From positions 124,001-188,000 of the forward strand of contig NZ_BNJF01000009.1 in assembly GCF_016587355.1 (NCBI RefSeq): a DNA stretch of 64,000 bases. Reading direction: 5' to 3'. Positions 36,813 to 46,244 of this stretch are shown one piece after another. Positions within the stretch are counted from its first letter, which is position 1. The number at the start of each line of letters is the position of its first letter. The notes below the pieces were generated by a model. It saw nothing but the letters and a program-made list of their open reading frames with translations. It ran no database searches and had not been told where the DNA came from. Origin of the DNA: Ktedonospora formicarum (GTDB taxonomy: Bacteria > Chloroflexota > Ktedonobacteria > Ktedonobacterales > Ktedonobacteraceae). The translations under genes were made by a program, and so were the position numbers.

Positions 36813-36899
36813 TCGCTTTCTTGTAAAATGTGGATAAGAATCAGCCATCAATGAGCAGGGCTTTCTCGCTCGATCTTCTGTAATTGCGCTAGCCACACT

Positions 36900-36930
36900 C
36901 TCAGATACCACACGTCTGAAGGACTGTCTT
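36900..36930 (+). repeat. Dispersed repeat, third copy (see 6305 and 10014)
   Basis: AGATACCACACGTCTGAAGG and CTGTC follow the order seen at 6305-6350. Its position at the outer edge of the tnpB left end suggests the repeat belongs to IS200/IS605-type termini. Confidence 0.4.
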
Positions 36931-37156
36931 TTTACTTGCATTTTACGATATGCGAGAATAGGGAAACGTACACTAAGATCGTATTGAATGCCGAAGCGTG
37001 GGCAGAGCACACATTTGGGCTGGTGCATTTGCGAGGTATGCGGCAGACGAGGCGAACTCTTCAGGTACGGTGAGAGTGCTTGTACTTTTCTTAATGAGAC
37101 AGGTGTTTCGCAGGAGACGCAGATCGCATTCCAGGAGATCCAGGCCTTCAGTTTTC

Positions 37157-38194
37157 CTAGGAGTGTATATCGACACCACGTTTCTTGAGATGTCTACCTA
37201 GTTCGTCGGCATAGGCAAAGAGAGCTGGGGCTCCGCCCGAATGTAACAAAAGAATCTGCTGCTCAGCCGACCACCGTCCTGCGGCTTGGTGAGCCAGAAA
37301 ACCTGCCATCATTTTACCTGAGTAGACGGGATCAAGGAGAATGCCCTCAGTTTGCCCCATCAGCAGAAGAGCATCTAAGCACTCTTCTGTAGGATCGCCA
37401 TATTCACGACCGATAAACTCATCATGAATCTCAAATTCACCACGTGAGCATCCTGGATCACAATGAAGCAAAGAACAGAGCGCTTTCCACCATGTTTCCA
37501 GCTTTTCATAACAGGATGCCCGCTGTTGATTGACACTGATGCCAATAAGAGGACAGGTAATACCTTGTTCTCGTAGAGAGAGAAGTAAGGCTGTAAAGAT
37601 GCCACCAGTTCCAAAGGGGATATAGATTGCGTCTACCCGGAGCTCTTGTTCTTCCATCTGACGAGCGATCTCAAGCCCACAACGGATATACCCAAGGCAG
37701 CTATGCGGAGTTGTTCCACTGACAGGGATGACATAGGGTTTTCTCCCCTGGGCACGTAGTGACTGGCAGACGTTCTGAACATGTGGCTCCAGATCCCAAT
37801 GATTGAATGTCTCAACGAGATGGACATGGGCACCCATCAAGTAGACCGTCAGGAGATTGCCCTGCAACTGCTGATACTGATCACGGCTCAGAATCACGAC
37901 GCAATCCATGCCAACCTTGCGAGCGGCCGCCGTCGTTAATCGCGCATGGTTGCTTTGTGAGCTGCCGCAAGTCACAAGAGTGTCAGCACTTTGCGCCAGT
38001 GCACGTGCCACTTCGTATTCTAATTTACGTGGCTTGTCTCCCCCAAATGTGAGATCGGTCAAATCGTCCCGTTTGATGTAGAGGCGTGGACCAAGTTTTG
38101 CACTCAGCGATGGTAATGCTTGGAGTGGTGTGGGCAAACGCGTCAGAGGAATTCGGGGATAGCTCTCCAGGACCTTTGCAAGAGATTGGTTCAT
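37157..38194 (-). CDS. PLP-dependent ACC deaminase/D-cysteine desulfhydrase-like enzyme
   Basis: A 345-residue fold-type II PLP enzyme. The PLP-lysine region is KRDDLTDLTFGGDKPRKLEY (residues 40-59). The phosphate- and substrate-contact segment is TCGSSQSNHARLTTAAARKVG, and IPFGTGGIFTALLLSL is the glycine-rich loop. The family includes 1-aminocyclopropane-1-carboxylate deaminase, D-cysteine desulfhydrase and L-cysteate sulfo-lyase; the sequence does not separate these. Most relatives have GGNK rather than GGDK at the lysine. It stands alone, with no visible operon partner. Confidence 0.85.
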   Translation of the reverse strand: MNQSLAKVLESYPRIPLTRLPTPLQALPSLSAKLGPRLYIKRDDLTDLTFGGDKPRKLEYEVARALAQSADTLVTCGSSQSNHARLTTAAARKVGMDCVVILSRDQYQQLQGNLLTVYLMGAHVHLVETFNHWDLEPHVQNVCQSLRAQGRKPYVIPVSGTTPHSCLGYIRCGLEIARQMEEQELRVDAIYIPFGTGGIFTALLLSLREQGITCPLIGISVNQQRASCYEKLETWWKALCSLLHCDPGCSRGEFEIHDEFIGREYGDPTEECLDALLLMGQTEGILLDPVYSGKMMAGFLAHQAAGRWSAEQQILLLHSGGAPALFAYADELGRHLKKRGVDIHS

Positions 38195-38470
38195 ATTTTT
38201 TTCCTGTTCTTTGGCACTATCACGTTCTCGATGTGTCTTCTTGTAGTGGTTCTTCTATGGAAGAGGAAATACCCATGAAACCAGCATTATACGGCCCTCA
38301 TTGTCAGGAGCATGTACACGTGACAATCATCCCTGCAGAAAATGTGGAAACCCACAGGGCAAGACATTATGCCAAGAAACACGTGCCTGCTGGTCTACGA
38401 CTTGTGGAAACTGATTGGGCCACAAGGATCGAATGTCATATCGCTTCCGAGAGCGTATGTAGCGGAACTC
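38195..38470. other. Short intergenic gap between minus-strand genes
   Basis: About 275 bases containing the promoter region of the PLP-enzyme gene and the 3' end of the WD40 lipoprotein gene. No gene is supported. Confidence 0.4.
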
Positions 38471-39772
38471 CTACTTGAGTCCCCAGATCATGATGGTGCC
38501 GCCAACATCGATGGACGCCAGCAAGCGACTATTGGGGGACCAGGTGATACTGACCACCGTCTTCTGAGTGGGATCCACAAAATGCAAGGCAAAAATTCCT
38601 TTGGGAACGTCATATACGCGTACTGTCGGCTCCTTACTTACAAAAGCAACCCATTTGGCATCAGGAGAGCATTGCACTACGGTCGCGCTGAGAGTAGTTT
38701 TGGCAGTATTATAGGTGGAGGCTCGTTGTATGGTGCAGTTGGAGGCATTGAAGATCATCATCAGATCAACACTTTCTGTGAAGATGCTCTGATCATTGGC
38801 TGACCACGCAATACTGCCCATAGGATTGCTATCTCCAGGGGCGTAGGTCGCCGTACAACGCGTGGTCATGGTAACAACATCGAGTACCCGGAAAACGCCA
38901 TGAGATCCGAAGGCCACTGCTGATCCATCATGCGACCAGGAAATAGCATTCTGCCGTTGAGCTATTGCAGGTACTATGGTGGTTGTCATGCCACGGCTCA
39001 CGTTCCACAGCGAGACGCTCTCGCTGGTTGCAGCGATCGTTGTAGAATCTGGCGACCAAGCGATGCTTGTCCCATTAGGGAATTTCGAGAGCTTCCCGTT
39101 AAAGGCGAGCAGATGCCCGGTCCCTCCATCAAAGATGCTCACTCCCCAGCCAGAAGGAGCTGTTTGGGTTCCGGTGTTGACAGCGAGAAGCTTCCCATTA
39201 GGAGACCAAATGATCTCGACTGGCACTGGTTCAGTGTGCTGATACGCCTTTTGCCAGAGGAGATGCCCAGTCGTGGCATCCCACGTTTGGACGTGGGGGG
39301 AAAGATTGAAGTCGACGACGGCGGTGATCTTCTTGCCATCGGGCGACCAGCTCACACGATAAAAGGAAGCATCAGTACGATCAGTTCTCGTTCTCCAGAC
39401 CAGCGTTCTGCTCTGAGCATTCCACACCTCCAGGACGTTTGGCGTGTCCAAGTTGGAGCCAAAGATGGCGATTTTCGAGCCATCAGGCGACCAGAGGATA
39501 CCCGTTCCGTCCCCAGTGTTCTGGCTCTGAAAAGAGAGTGGCTTGGGGGATGCCGTTCCTCTTGTATCAGGAGTAGATGGAGAAGTATGGGTTCCCGTTG
39601 GCGTCGAAGCGCTTTGAGGGACATTGCTCTTGGTTTCACATGCTGACAGGCACAATACAAGGAGACACATGCCGAGAGACAACAGGGTGCGCCAATGAAG
39701 GAAGGACAAAAGGTATTTTTGAATATGCATACAAAGATGAGATTCCTTTCTTGGTGAGAATACATGTGTCAT
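38471..39772 (-). CDS. WD40-repeat lipoprotein
   Basis: A 433-residue secreted beta-propeller. A lipoprotein signal is clear: a hydrophobic core LSLGMCLLVLCLSAC with the lipobox cysteine, then a Ser/Thr/Pro-rich linker (ASTPTGTHTSPSTPD). At least seven WD-like blades follow, marked by LWSPDGSKIAIFG, SWSPDGKKITAVV, IWSPNGKLLAVN, AWSPDSTTIAATS, SWSHDGSAVAFGS, QCSPDAKWVAFVS and TWSPNSRLLASID. The protein should sit outside the membrane as a scaffold or ligand-binding surface. The start at 39772 or at 39730 (MHIQKY) both give a plausible signal. It is related in layout to the frameshifted gene at 10755-11956. Confidence 0.85.
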   Translation of the reverse strand: MTHVFSPRKESHLCMHIQKYLLSFLHWRTLLSLGMCLLVLCLSACETKSNVPQSASTPTGTHTSPSTPDTRGTASPKPLSFQSQNTGDGTGILWSPDGSKIAIFGSNLDTPNVLEVWNAQSRTLVWRTRTDRTDASFYRVSWSPDGKKITAVVDFNLSPHVQTWDATTGHLLWQKAYQHTEPVPVEIIWSPNGKLLAVNTGTQTAPSGWGVSIFDGGTGHLLAFNGKLSKFPNGTSIAWSPDSTTIAATSESVSLWNVSRGMTTTIVPAIAQRQNAISWSHDGSAVAFGSHGVFRVLDVVTMTTRCTATYAPGDSNPMGSIAWSANDQSIFTESVDLMMIFNASNCTIQRASTYNTAKTTLSATVVQCSPDAKWVAFVSKEPTVRVYDVPKGIFALHFVDPTQKTVVSITWSPNSRLLASIDVGGTIMIWGLK

Positions 39773-40286
39773 GATGCTCTTTTCGATCACTCCCAGAACG
39801 CGAATCGATCGCAGAGGGGGCAACGGGATGAGAGTGTGCGATGTTTCTTGAAGCAAGCCTCACTCTGTGTGAGATAGCAAAAGAGAGCATGTTTTTTCAG
39901 TCTCCCCAAGACTAGTGCAGAAAAGGGGAAAAGACCACATCCATAACTCACCAAATACTCATCATCTCCTCACTGATTGCCTGTTTTCCTGTCTTACGAT
40001 GAAAGGGTTCTGTCTCAAATTTGGTGAATGATGAGCTTATAGTATTGCGCTCTCCCATTGTTTGTGTTCAAGTTTTTGACGGTTAGCAGTCTATTGAAGA
40101 CCTTATCACCAGGAGTGGGCCAGAACCATATTTCGAGGCATTTACCATGGAGAGAACGGGTAGCACAACGTGCTTATCTAAGAAATGTTGTTTGTGGCAA
40201 AGCCTGCAATGAGTTTTTCCTCTTATACAGATTTCAGCTATTCATCTTTGGGCAACCCAAAATACAGTTGATCATCAAAGAGGACC
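39773..40286. other. Intergenic stretch upstream of the WD40 lipoprotein
   Basis: About 510 bases with no supported gene. It should contain the lipoprotein promoter. No strong hairpin or repeat was noticed. Confidence 0.4.
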
Positions 40287-40562
40287 TTATTTCATCCATG
40301 GTTTTGTGGGCTTGTGCTGCTTGGAAGGATGGCGGCGACCATAGCGAGGGCTATGGCCTGTTGGAAGATCAAGCTCTATGTTCGTGCGTCTACCGCGATA
40401 CAGTGAGTAGGTGATGGCCCCATCGCGATAGCGCGGTCCTTGTGAGAACGTATTTCCGCTTCCTGCCTTCTTATTTTGGCGAAAAATCCAGAACGACCAT
40501 ATCCATACAAGTGGAATGATCAGGGATACCAAGAGAATGAGAAGCACTGGTAAGAGTTGCAT
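40287..40562 (-). CDS. Possible small single-span membrane protein
   Basis: A 91-codon frame beginning with one strong hydrophobic helix (LLPVLLILLVSLIIPLVWIWSFWIF, residues 3-27), followed by a basic, polar tail (YRDGAITYSLYRGRRTNIELDL). The ribosome-binding site is weak. The layout is that of many small bacterial membrane proteins, but no family is recognised and it may be a chance frame. Confidence 0.4.
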   Translation of the reverse strand: MQLLPVLLILLVSLIIPLVWIWSFWIFRQNKKAGSGNTFSQGPRYRDGAITYSLYRGRRTNIELDLPTGHSPRYGRRHPSKQHKPTKPWMK

Positions 40563-40842
40563 TTGTATCGTTCAGCCTTTTCTCTGTTCTATTCCCTCTC
40601 ATGGCGCGTCAAAATGAGATCATATAAGAAACAACGCCAAAAGCGCTTGGGAGTAAAAAGGTTCTTCTCCAGACAGGCCCGAGGTGGAAAGCCAGGAAAG
40701 AAGAGATGTCGATATCTTGGTGGATCTCAGCAGGTCAGTCGTACTGAGGTGCTTGAGGATCCCTTCTCAATACCAAGTAGCCTCTCCATGTGTCCATTAT
40801 GAGGGAACAATACATGCGACAGCCACAGCTCTTCTTTTTGCC

Positions 40843-41133
40843 CTAATCTGACATTTCGTCTTCATCGTCTTCATCAGTCCTCACGCTCGGTATGGAAGGT
40901 ACAAGGTGCTCAACGGCCACACCTGCTGCATAGAGAATGAAGAAATCGAAGAGTGTTGTGCTTGCTGTGGAAATGAGAATTTGAACCTCACTCCATAGTT
41001 CTGCTGATGACAAGGGGGAAATGCGACCAACAAGCACGAGTGAAAACTGTATAATCATGTAAACAAGGTGAAGAACGAGTTGTATCCAGGCAGCTCGTTT
41101 ACACCAGATTCCGACCTGATAATTTTTTAGCAA
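40843..41133 (-). CDS. Small two-span membrane protein with acidic tail
   Basis: A 96-residue protein with hydrophobic segments WIQLVLHLVYMIIQFSLVLVG (about residues 16-36) and TTLFDFFILYAAGVAVEHLV (about 60-79), ending in a strongly acidic tail (RTDEDDEDEMSD). Initiation is at TTG (41133), with GGAAGGA ten bases upstream. No ATG is available near the first helix. The function is unknown. Confidence 0.6.
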   Translation of the reverse strand: MLKNYQVGIWCKRAAWIQLVLHLVYMIIQFSLVLVGRISPLSSAELWSEVQILISTASTTLFDFFILYAAGVAVEHLVPSIPSVRTDEDDEDEMSD

Positions 41134-41699
41134 GTGAGACGAGTCCTTCCTTAAAAACTTCTGTTTTGTTTATGCTTGAGAGCAGTAAAATGGTCTAGCT
41201 GCTGTAGCAGCCAGGACTCCAAGCACTGCATGTCTTTAGTGTAGAAGAAAAAGGACGTTTTTACGAGGACAGCAACCGGCCACCTAATGGTCAATTTGCA
41301 TGAATGATGTAATTTTTCTTATTTTGATCCTACAGCATTTTTTCTCCAATTTACATGCGAAGAGCAAGCAAGACGAGAAGTGGGTATCCCCAGGATATCT
41401 CTGCAAGCAGAATCACCCCATTGTTTCTTACGCAAAAACGCGCCGCACCCTTCCCGCTAGAGCTGATCAGATCGTGATGATTACTCTGTATCCAACACGC
41501 ACGGGTGGGGCAAGTCTTTTTTGCAACGTGGGGAAAGACACGCGTAAGGCGTTGCCAGGCAACATATTACTTGATTGTAAGCGAGCGTGTAAGCCTGGAA
41601 AAAGAGATGAGGATGTTGGCTCCTCAAGTCGATGTTTAGTACCGCACAAGCCGACATAGTGTGTGAAGGGACACTCCAATGCAGGCTGGTAGGGCACTG
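41134..41699. other. Intergenic stretch
   Basis: About 565 bases with no supported gene, repeat or strong hairpin. The open frames here overlap on both strands and have no recognisable domain. Confidence 0.4.
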
Positions 41700-41990
41700 G
41701 AGGCAGGGCTCCAGGTAAGATACTCCTTTCGAGAGTCCTTATGGCTACACATGTAACTTCGTGTCGCACCAAAGTCATCCACGCCAATCTGTCGAACCTT
41801 ATGGAAGATCCTCAAACATGCGATGATACCGACTATAGATACATTGGGAGGCCGGCCTGCTGGAAATGTGGCAGAGAGCTTCGGGCGGGAAAGCATGAGC
41901 AGAAATCCAGAGGCCGCCTTCTTCTTTCCAAGCACGCTCAATACAAAGCGAGGATTGAGGAAGAAGCAGGTTGAGCTTCTGAGACATTGG
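41700..41990 (-). pseudogene. Possible ISL3-type transposase remnant
   Basis: The minus-strand frame contains IFHKVRQIGVDDFGATRSY, which resembles the GVDDFA(x)RRG catalytic-strand motif of ISL3 transposases. Nothing else of the family remains recognisable. The call rests on this single motif and is weak. Confidence 0.3.
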
Positions 41991-42000
41991 TGTCGTTGAT

Positions 42001-42344
42001 GCCTAAGATTGCGACGACAAAGCGATGGTTGCATATTGTGATAGCATGAAAAAGACCTCCACATATGAACATGAGTTTTGCTCTTTCATCCACACCTCGG
42101 AGGTTTTTTTTGATGACTCCCTCAAGCTATCCTCATCAAAAGGGCTAATGAGTCTCAAAATCTACCCACCTTCACACATACTCCCACCGCAGGCTCTCCA
42201 TTTTTTCTCGATGGGCTCTTTTCCGTGGGAAATGATCCAGAGAGAGCAGGTCTGACAAGAGAGAAAAAGAAATCTGGCCGGAAAGTGTCCGGTCTCTGTC
42301 CTGGGAAATAATGCTCTTTTCTACTATACTTTGGGAGTGAACAT
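42001..42344. other. Intergenic stretch, guide side of the second 236-bp element
   Basis: No gene is supported. The bases just below 42345, read on the minus strand (ATGTTCACTCCC...), would be the guide of the second solo omega-RNA. Confidence 0.4.
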
Positions 42345-42481
42345 CCGTTATCCGAAACTTACCCAAAGAGGGACAAGCCATATCTGGTGTTCGGTTCCTG
42401 CTTCAACGAACAACCTGCCTGGATCTACCAGGTCTTACAGGATCTCCACAGGCGTACATTCCGGTGTAACTCACCGTACGA
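42345..42481 (-). ncRNA. Candidate stand-alone omega-RNA, copy 2
   Basis: The transcript expected from the internal promoter would begin near 42481, cross the scaffold and enter the guide below 42345. The structure is the same as copy 1. RNA function is inferred. Confidence 0.5.
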
Positions 42482-42487
42482 GGAGCA

Positions 42488-42516
42488 ATTCTAGCAGAAA
42501 CGAGGGATGAACGCAA
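42488..42516 (-). promoter_or_regulatory. Promoter inside the 236-bp element, copy 2
   Basis: On the minus strand TTGCGT (42511-42516 complement), a 17-base spacer and TAGAAT (42488-42493 complement) with TGC before it match the promoter of copy 1. The spacer length and -10 are identical. Confidence 0.5.
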
Positions 42517-42613
42517 GAGCAACAGATGTCAACGGAAAGGGAGACTTGTCCACTCTTCAAGAAACTTGTTTTAACCCCCGATCGTTCTGATGTTTCACAA
42601 TCAAGGAGGAACA

Positions 42614-43072
42614 ATGATGCAAAAAGCAGTAAAAATGATGTTGTGTGGTGCACTTCTTCTGGCCGCACTGTTTTCATTCAGTGCCTTCGCCTCTGCACAT
42701 TCAGCACATGCCTCAACTCTGAGCATGAATCCTCATGCGACATCAGAAGAAACAACGACGCATGCCGTCCCAAATACAACAATGTCACCTTCGTATTCTT
42801 GTCCATTACCAGTAATCGCATGGGGGCAAAAGAATCCTTCCTCAGCTGTGAAGCTGGCGCAGCAGTCACTCAATTATTGGTATAATACCCCGAGCAGTGG
42901 CTTTAAAAAATGGGTGAAGGAAAATAGCAATGGCGATCCATTTCCCCTTGCTGTAGATGGGCAATTTGGTGTCCTAACGCAACAGGCTGTGTTTGACTTC
43001 CAAGATTATTACGGTCTTGATTCAGACGGAATTGTAGGCCGGCAAACCTGGCACGCTCTGGGCCATTGCTAA
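42614..43072 (+). CDS. Secreted peptidoglycan-binding domain protein
   Basis: A 152-residue exported protein. The N-terminal 32 residues are a Sec signal (MMLCGALLLAALFSFSAFASA then HSAHAS). After a Thr/Ser-rich linker, the C-terminal 80 residues form a PG_binding_1 domain: AVKLAQQSLNYWY, LAVDGQFGVLTQQAVFDFQ, GLDSDGIVGRQTWHAL. Such domains anchor proteins to cell-wall glycan. AAGGAGGAAC precedes the tandem ATGs. The 236-bp element ends only 33 bases upstream, so the original promoter was probably displaced. A terminator follows at 43091-43122. Confidence 0.86.
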   Translation: MMQKAVKMMLCGALLLAALFSFSAFASAHSAHASTLSMNPHATSEETTTHAVPNTTMSPSYSCPLPVIAWGQKNPSSAVKLAQQSLNYWYNTPSSGFKKWVKENSNGDPFPLAVDGQFGVLTQQAVFDFQDYYGLDSDGIVGRQTWHALGHC

Positions 43073-43090
43073 TACGTGATGTACAAGACA

Positions 43091-43122
43091 CCCCTTCCTC
43101 TCTACTTGCAGAGAGGAAGGGG
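43091..43122 (+). terminator. Terminator of the peptidoglycan-binding gene
   Basis: A perfect 13-base stem (43091-43103 with 43110-43122) with a six-base loop lies 18 bases after the stop codon. It is followed by TTATAAATAGTTTTCTTTT. Confidence 0.75.
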
Positions 43123-43439
43123 TTATAAATAGTTTTCTTTTCTCTAGACAGAGAATGACAAATAGTGACAGGTATCCCCTTGCCAAAGGAGTGATTTTCT
43201 GGTGTATTTGTTCTACTTTCAAGACAAAGGGAGAAACGCAACCGATGGTCCGTGAACCTCTCTGCATGATCACATTCTCGGCTCTTGCTGGATAATTCAT
43301 CAAAATCTCCGCTTCTGGATACCGCTGTCCTTACAGACATGGGGAGGAAAGAAGCGTTCCTTTCTCTGGGTGCAGAGGGCAGTGGAAAGCCCATCTCCTT
43401 GACAAAGCAGGTTCTCTATGAGAGACTGCTTGCATGGAT

Positions 43440-44587
43440 AGAACACGTGTTTTACATCTGCATCCCACCGATAAGCAAGCGGCCCTTTTGCAGCAGACGT
43501 TGCACCAACACACCGCTTGCGCGCAATGCTGTGACTCACGAGGGCTTTCACACGGGGTGTAGCAACAGCGTGAGCTGCATAAGCGCACCTACTATGATCT
43601 GCGTGCGCAGCATCCCCATCTGCCATCGCAACTGGTGTGTGCCGCTCGTGTCAAAGCCACTGAAGCCGTGAAAACTCAACAAGGGGCGCAAAACAGGTGC
43701 TCCGCATTCGCGTCTCTGTCCTATCCGCTACGATGCTCGTTCCTATTGGGTCAAGTGGGAGACACGCACCTGTAGCCTTGCCACCATCGCGGGGCGTGTG
43801 CACCTTCCCTTTGCCATTCCCGCCCATGCCCAGAAGTATGTTGGCGGCAAGGTGTGTAGTGCTGACCTCTGTTTTCGCAATGGCAGGTATACGCTGCATG
43901 TGGTGGTGAGCCTCCCTGATCCTGTTATCTCCCCTTCTGAAGAGGTGATTGGCGTTGATCTTGGTCTCACCCATCCTGCGGTGATCCCCACTCGCCACTT
44001 CTTGGGGGAGCGGCGCTGGAAAGAGCAAGAGCGCCGCATCTTCCGTTTGCGTCGCAAATTGCAAGCCAAAGGCACCAAGAGCGCGAAGTGCCACCTGCGC
44101 AGGCTCTCTGGCAAACTGTTTCGGCAACGCAAAGACCATGACCATGTCCTCTCCAAACGCATCGTGCAGCATGCCGCTCCTGGTTCGACTATCGTGCTTG
44201 AGAACCTGACGCACATTCGCGCTCGTGCTCGCATGCGCAAGGGAGAAGGGCAACGCCGTCTCCACTCATGGAGCTTTGCGCAATTTCATACCTTGCTCAC
44301 CTACAAAGCACAAGAGAAGGGGATCAGTGTGGTGAAGGTGGACCCTCGTCACACCAGCCAGACCTGCTCGCGTTGCGGACACCAGGCGCGCCAGAATCGC
44401 CGTTCTCAAAGCCTCTTCCTCGGCTCGTGTCTGTGGGTTCAGCGTGAATGCTGATGTGAACGCCTCTCGCAACATTGCTGCGAAACACCTTGTCAGCCTC
44501 GGTACATCCTTGGCTGGTGGACCGCCCTCAGACGGCCTCTCGTCTCCGTCTTCCGACGAGGGACAAGCCCTCGCCCTTCAGGCGTAG
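43440..44587 (+). pseudogene. tnpB: tnpB (IS200/IS605 family), frameshifted
   Basis: A nearly full tnpB with broken frames. The N-terminal part (about 43440-43790) is spread over several frames (for example ELHKRTYYDLRAQHPHLPS and YDARSYWVKWETRT). The longest clean part (43798-44454) has RuvC-I (VIGVDLGLTHPAV), a basic bridge (RRIFRLRRKLQAKG), RuvC-II (STIVLENLTHIRARAR) and the first zinc-finger pair (CSRCG). A shift near 44440 puts the end (SVNADVNASRNIAAKHL, RuvC-III) in another frame. AAGCCCTCGCC with a hairpin at about 44560-44595 is the right end. It is probably inactive. Confidence 0.82.
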
Positions 44588-44681
44588 GGTCTCTGACATG
44601 TCCTCCAGAAAAAATGCAATCCACTATAAAAGGGAATGGACCGAAAAAATAGATCCAATTCAAACATAATTGGTATGAAGA

Positions 44682-46100
44682 ATGGATAAACAGCAACTTG
44701 TACATCTACTTGGCCCCTGGACAACGGGGCAGGGACCATTGTATCGTCGTCTGACCTCTGCACTTCACTCACTCATTTTGCGCGGGGATATTGCACCAGG
44801 GACACGCCTACCTGCTGAACGTAGGCTGGCTGAGGCGCTTGCAATTAGCCGTAGCACGGTAGTCTCAGCTTATCGACTTCTGGAGCAGGGGCGCTGGATT
44901 GAGCTCAAGCAGGGAAGTGGTGCCTTTGTCTGTTCATTGCCATTTGGACGAACGTATGCCTCCCCAATTCCTTCTACTTCATTCAAGTCCCCCTGGCATC
45001 TTTCTCTAGCACAAGAAGAGCAACTCATCGATTTTTCTGTAGGCACTCCTGGCCCTCTTACAGCAATGCCAGCTTCTCTCTTTCACCTTTCAGGTTCTGA
45101 TATCGAGCAATTGATGTCACAACGAGGGTACGCCCCTCAAGGGTGGCTCCCTTTGCGCCAGGCTATTGCCTCTTATTATCGCCGTTGGAATCTGCCAACG
45201 TCAGAAGAACAGATTCTGGTGACAACGGGAGCGCAACAAGCGATCTCGCTGATTGCGACACTCTATCTCCAAAGAGGAGAACGCGTCTTGCTCGAAAATC
45301 CTACCTACTTCGGAACGATAGATGTGCTCCAGCAGCTTCGAGCACAACTTCTCCCCCTGACGATAGACACAACTGGTATCAATCGATGGGCACTCCGCAA
45401 GCAGGTGCGGGAAGCATCTCCACGCTTATTGATCGTCTCCCCAACCTTCCAAAACCCAACGGGTATGATGATGCCCCTCAGCGTTCGGCAGGCCATCGCA
45501 AACCTGTCAATGGAGGCAAAATTACCTGTGTTAGAGGATCTTACGTTCGCGGACGTCTTATTAGAAAAAGAAGGCCTTCCTCCCATCGCAGCTTTTGATA
45601 CCAGAGCCACCGTGCTCTCGATTGGCTCGCTCAATAAACTCTTCTGGTCAGGCCTCAGGGTAGGCTGGGTACGCGGTCCTCAGCCAGTTATTGAGCGACT
45701 GGTCCATCTCAAAGAAACAGCCGATTTAGGCTCTGGCCTGCCTTCTCAATCGCTCGCTTTGCAGGTTCTCCAGCATATGGATCATATTCGGCAAGACAGG
45801 CGGCACGAACTTCAACATAAATTACAAGTTATGACGAGGCTACTCTCAACTCTGTTGCCAGACTGGACCTGGCAGCAACCTGATGGCGGCTATTTTCTGT
45901 GGCTCCGTATACCAAGCGGCAATGCGCCTGAATTTGCACAGGTTGCGCTCCGTTCTGGTGTGATAATCTGTCCAGGAACGCTATTCTCGGTTGATGCTTC
46001 TCATCAGCAGTATGTCCGCTTACCTTTTCTTCTCAATGAAGAGATACTTCAAGAGGGAATGAAGCGCCTGGCACAAGCTTGGGAAACCTATCTGCTCTAA
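44682..46100 (+). CDS. MocR/GabR-family regulator (GntR helix-turn-helix plus aminotransferase)
   Basis: A 472-residue PLP-dependent transcription factor. Residues 15-85 form a GntR winged helix (LYRRLTSALHSLILRGDI, LPAERRLAEALAISRSTVVSAYRLLEQG). Residues 115-470 form a fold-type I aminotransferase domain: ILVTTGAQQAISLIATLY, VSPTFQNPTGMMMP, and SLNKLFWSGLRVGW with the PLP lysine near residue 315. MocR regulators sense amino compounds such as GABA or pyridoxal phosphate itself. The natural target is often divergent, but here the upstream neighbour is a tnpB relic. The start at 44682 has only a weak purine-rich site. Confidence 0.92.
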   Translation: MDKQQLVHLLGPWTTGQGPLYRRLTSALHSLILRGDIAPGTRLPAERRLAEALAISRSTVVSAYRLLEQGRWIELKQGSGAFVCSLPFGRTYASPIPSTSFKSPWHLSLAQEEQLIDFSVGTPGPLTAMPASLFHLSGSDIEQLMSQRGYAPQGWLPLRQAIASYYRRWNLPTSEEQILVTTGAQQAISLIATLYLQRGERVLLENPTYFGTIDVLQQLRAQLLPLTIDTTGINRWALRKQVREASPRLLIVSPTFQNPTGMMMPLSVRQAIANLSMEAKLPVLEDLTFADVLLEKEGLPPIAAFDTRATVLSIGSLNKLFWSGLRVGWVRGPQPVIERLVHLKETADLGSGLPSQSLALQVLQHMDHIRQDRRHELQHKLQVMTRLLSTLLPDWTWQQPDGGYFLWLRIPSGNAPEFAQVALRSGVIICPGTLFSVDASHQQYVRLPFLLNEEILQEGMKRLAQAWETYLL

Positions 46101-46195
46101 CAACAGAATGTATCGAGATTCGGATCAGTTTCAGTATTTTCCTATGCCTTTACGTATCAGGGGTGAAAATTGATCCTGGCATATTGCGCTGACGC

Positions 46196-46234
46196 CAAAG
46201 CAGACCCCCTGAAATCTTCTGAGGGCCTGCTTTG
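46196..46234. terminator. Bidirectional terminator between converging genes
   Basis: CAAAGCAG (46196-46203) pairs with CTGCTTTG (46227-46234), with an inner CCCT/AGGG. It lies between the 3' ends of the MocR gene and the minus-strand gene at 46245. Confidence 0.6.
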
Positions 46235-46244
46235 ACGTTAAGGA

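Larger units (their letters stand above)
42345..42580 (-). mobile_element. 236-bp solo omega-RNA-like element, copy 2
   Basis: The inverted counterpart of 23414-23649, with exactly the same length and the same terminal bases (CGGGGGTTAAAACAAG at 42580, GGATAACGG at 42345). Most positions match copy 1, and differences are scattered substitutions. The 3' half again has the tnpB-type scaffold landmarks (CACCGGAATGTACGCCTGTG, GAAGCAGGAACCGAA, TTTCGGATAACGG). No protein is encoded. Confidence 0.7.

Noticed and set aside
40557..40802. Basic 81-codon plus-strand frame
   Set aside because: It has no ribosome-binding site and no family resemblance, and its composition fits non-coding DNA.
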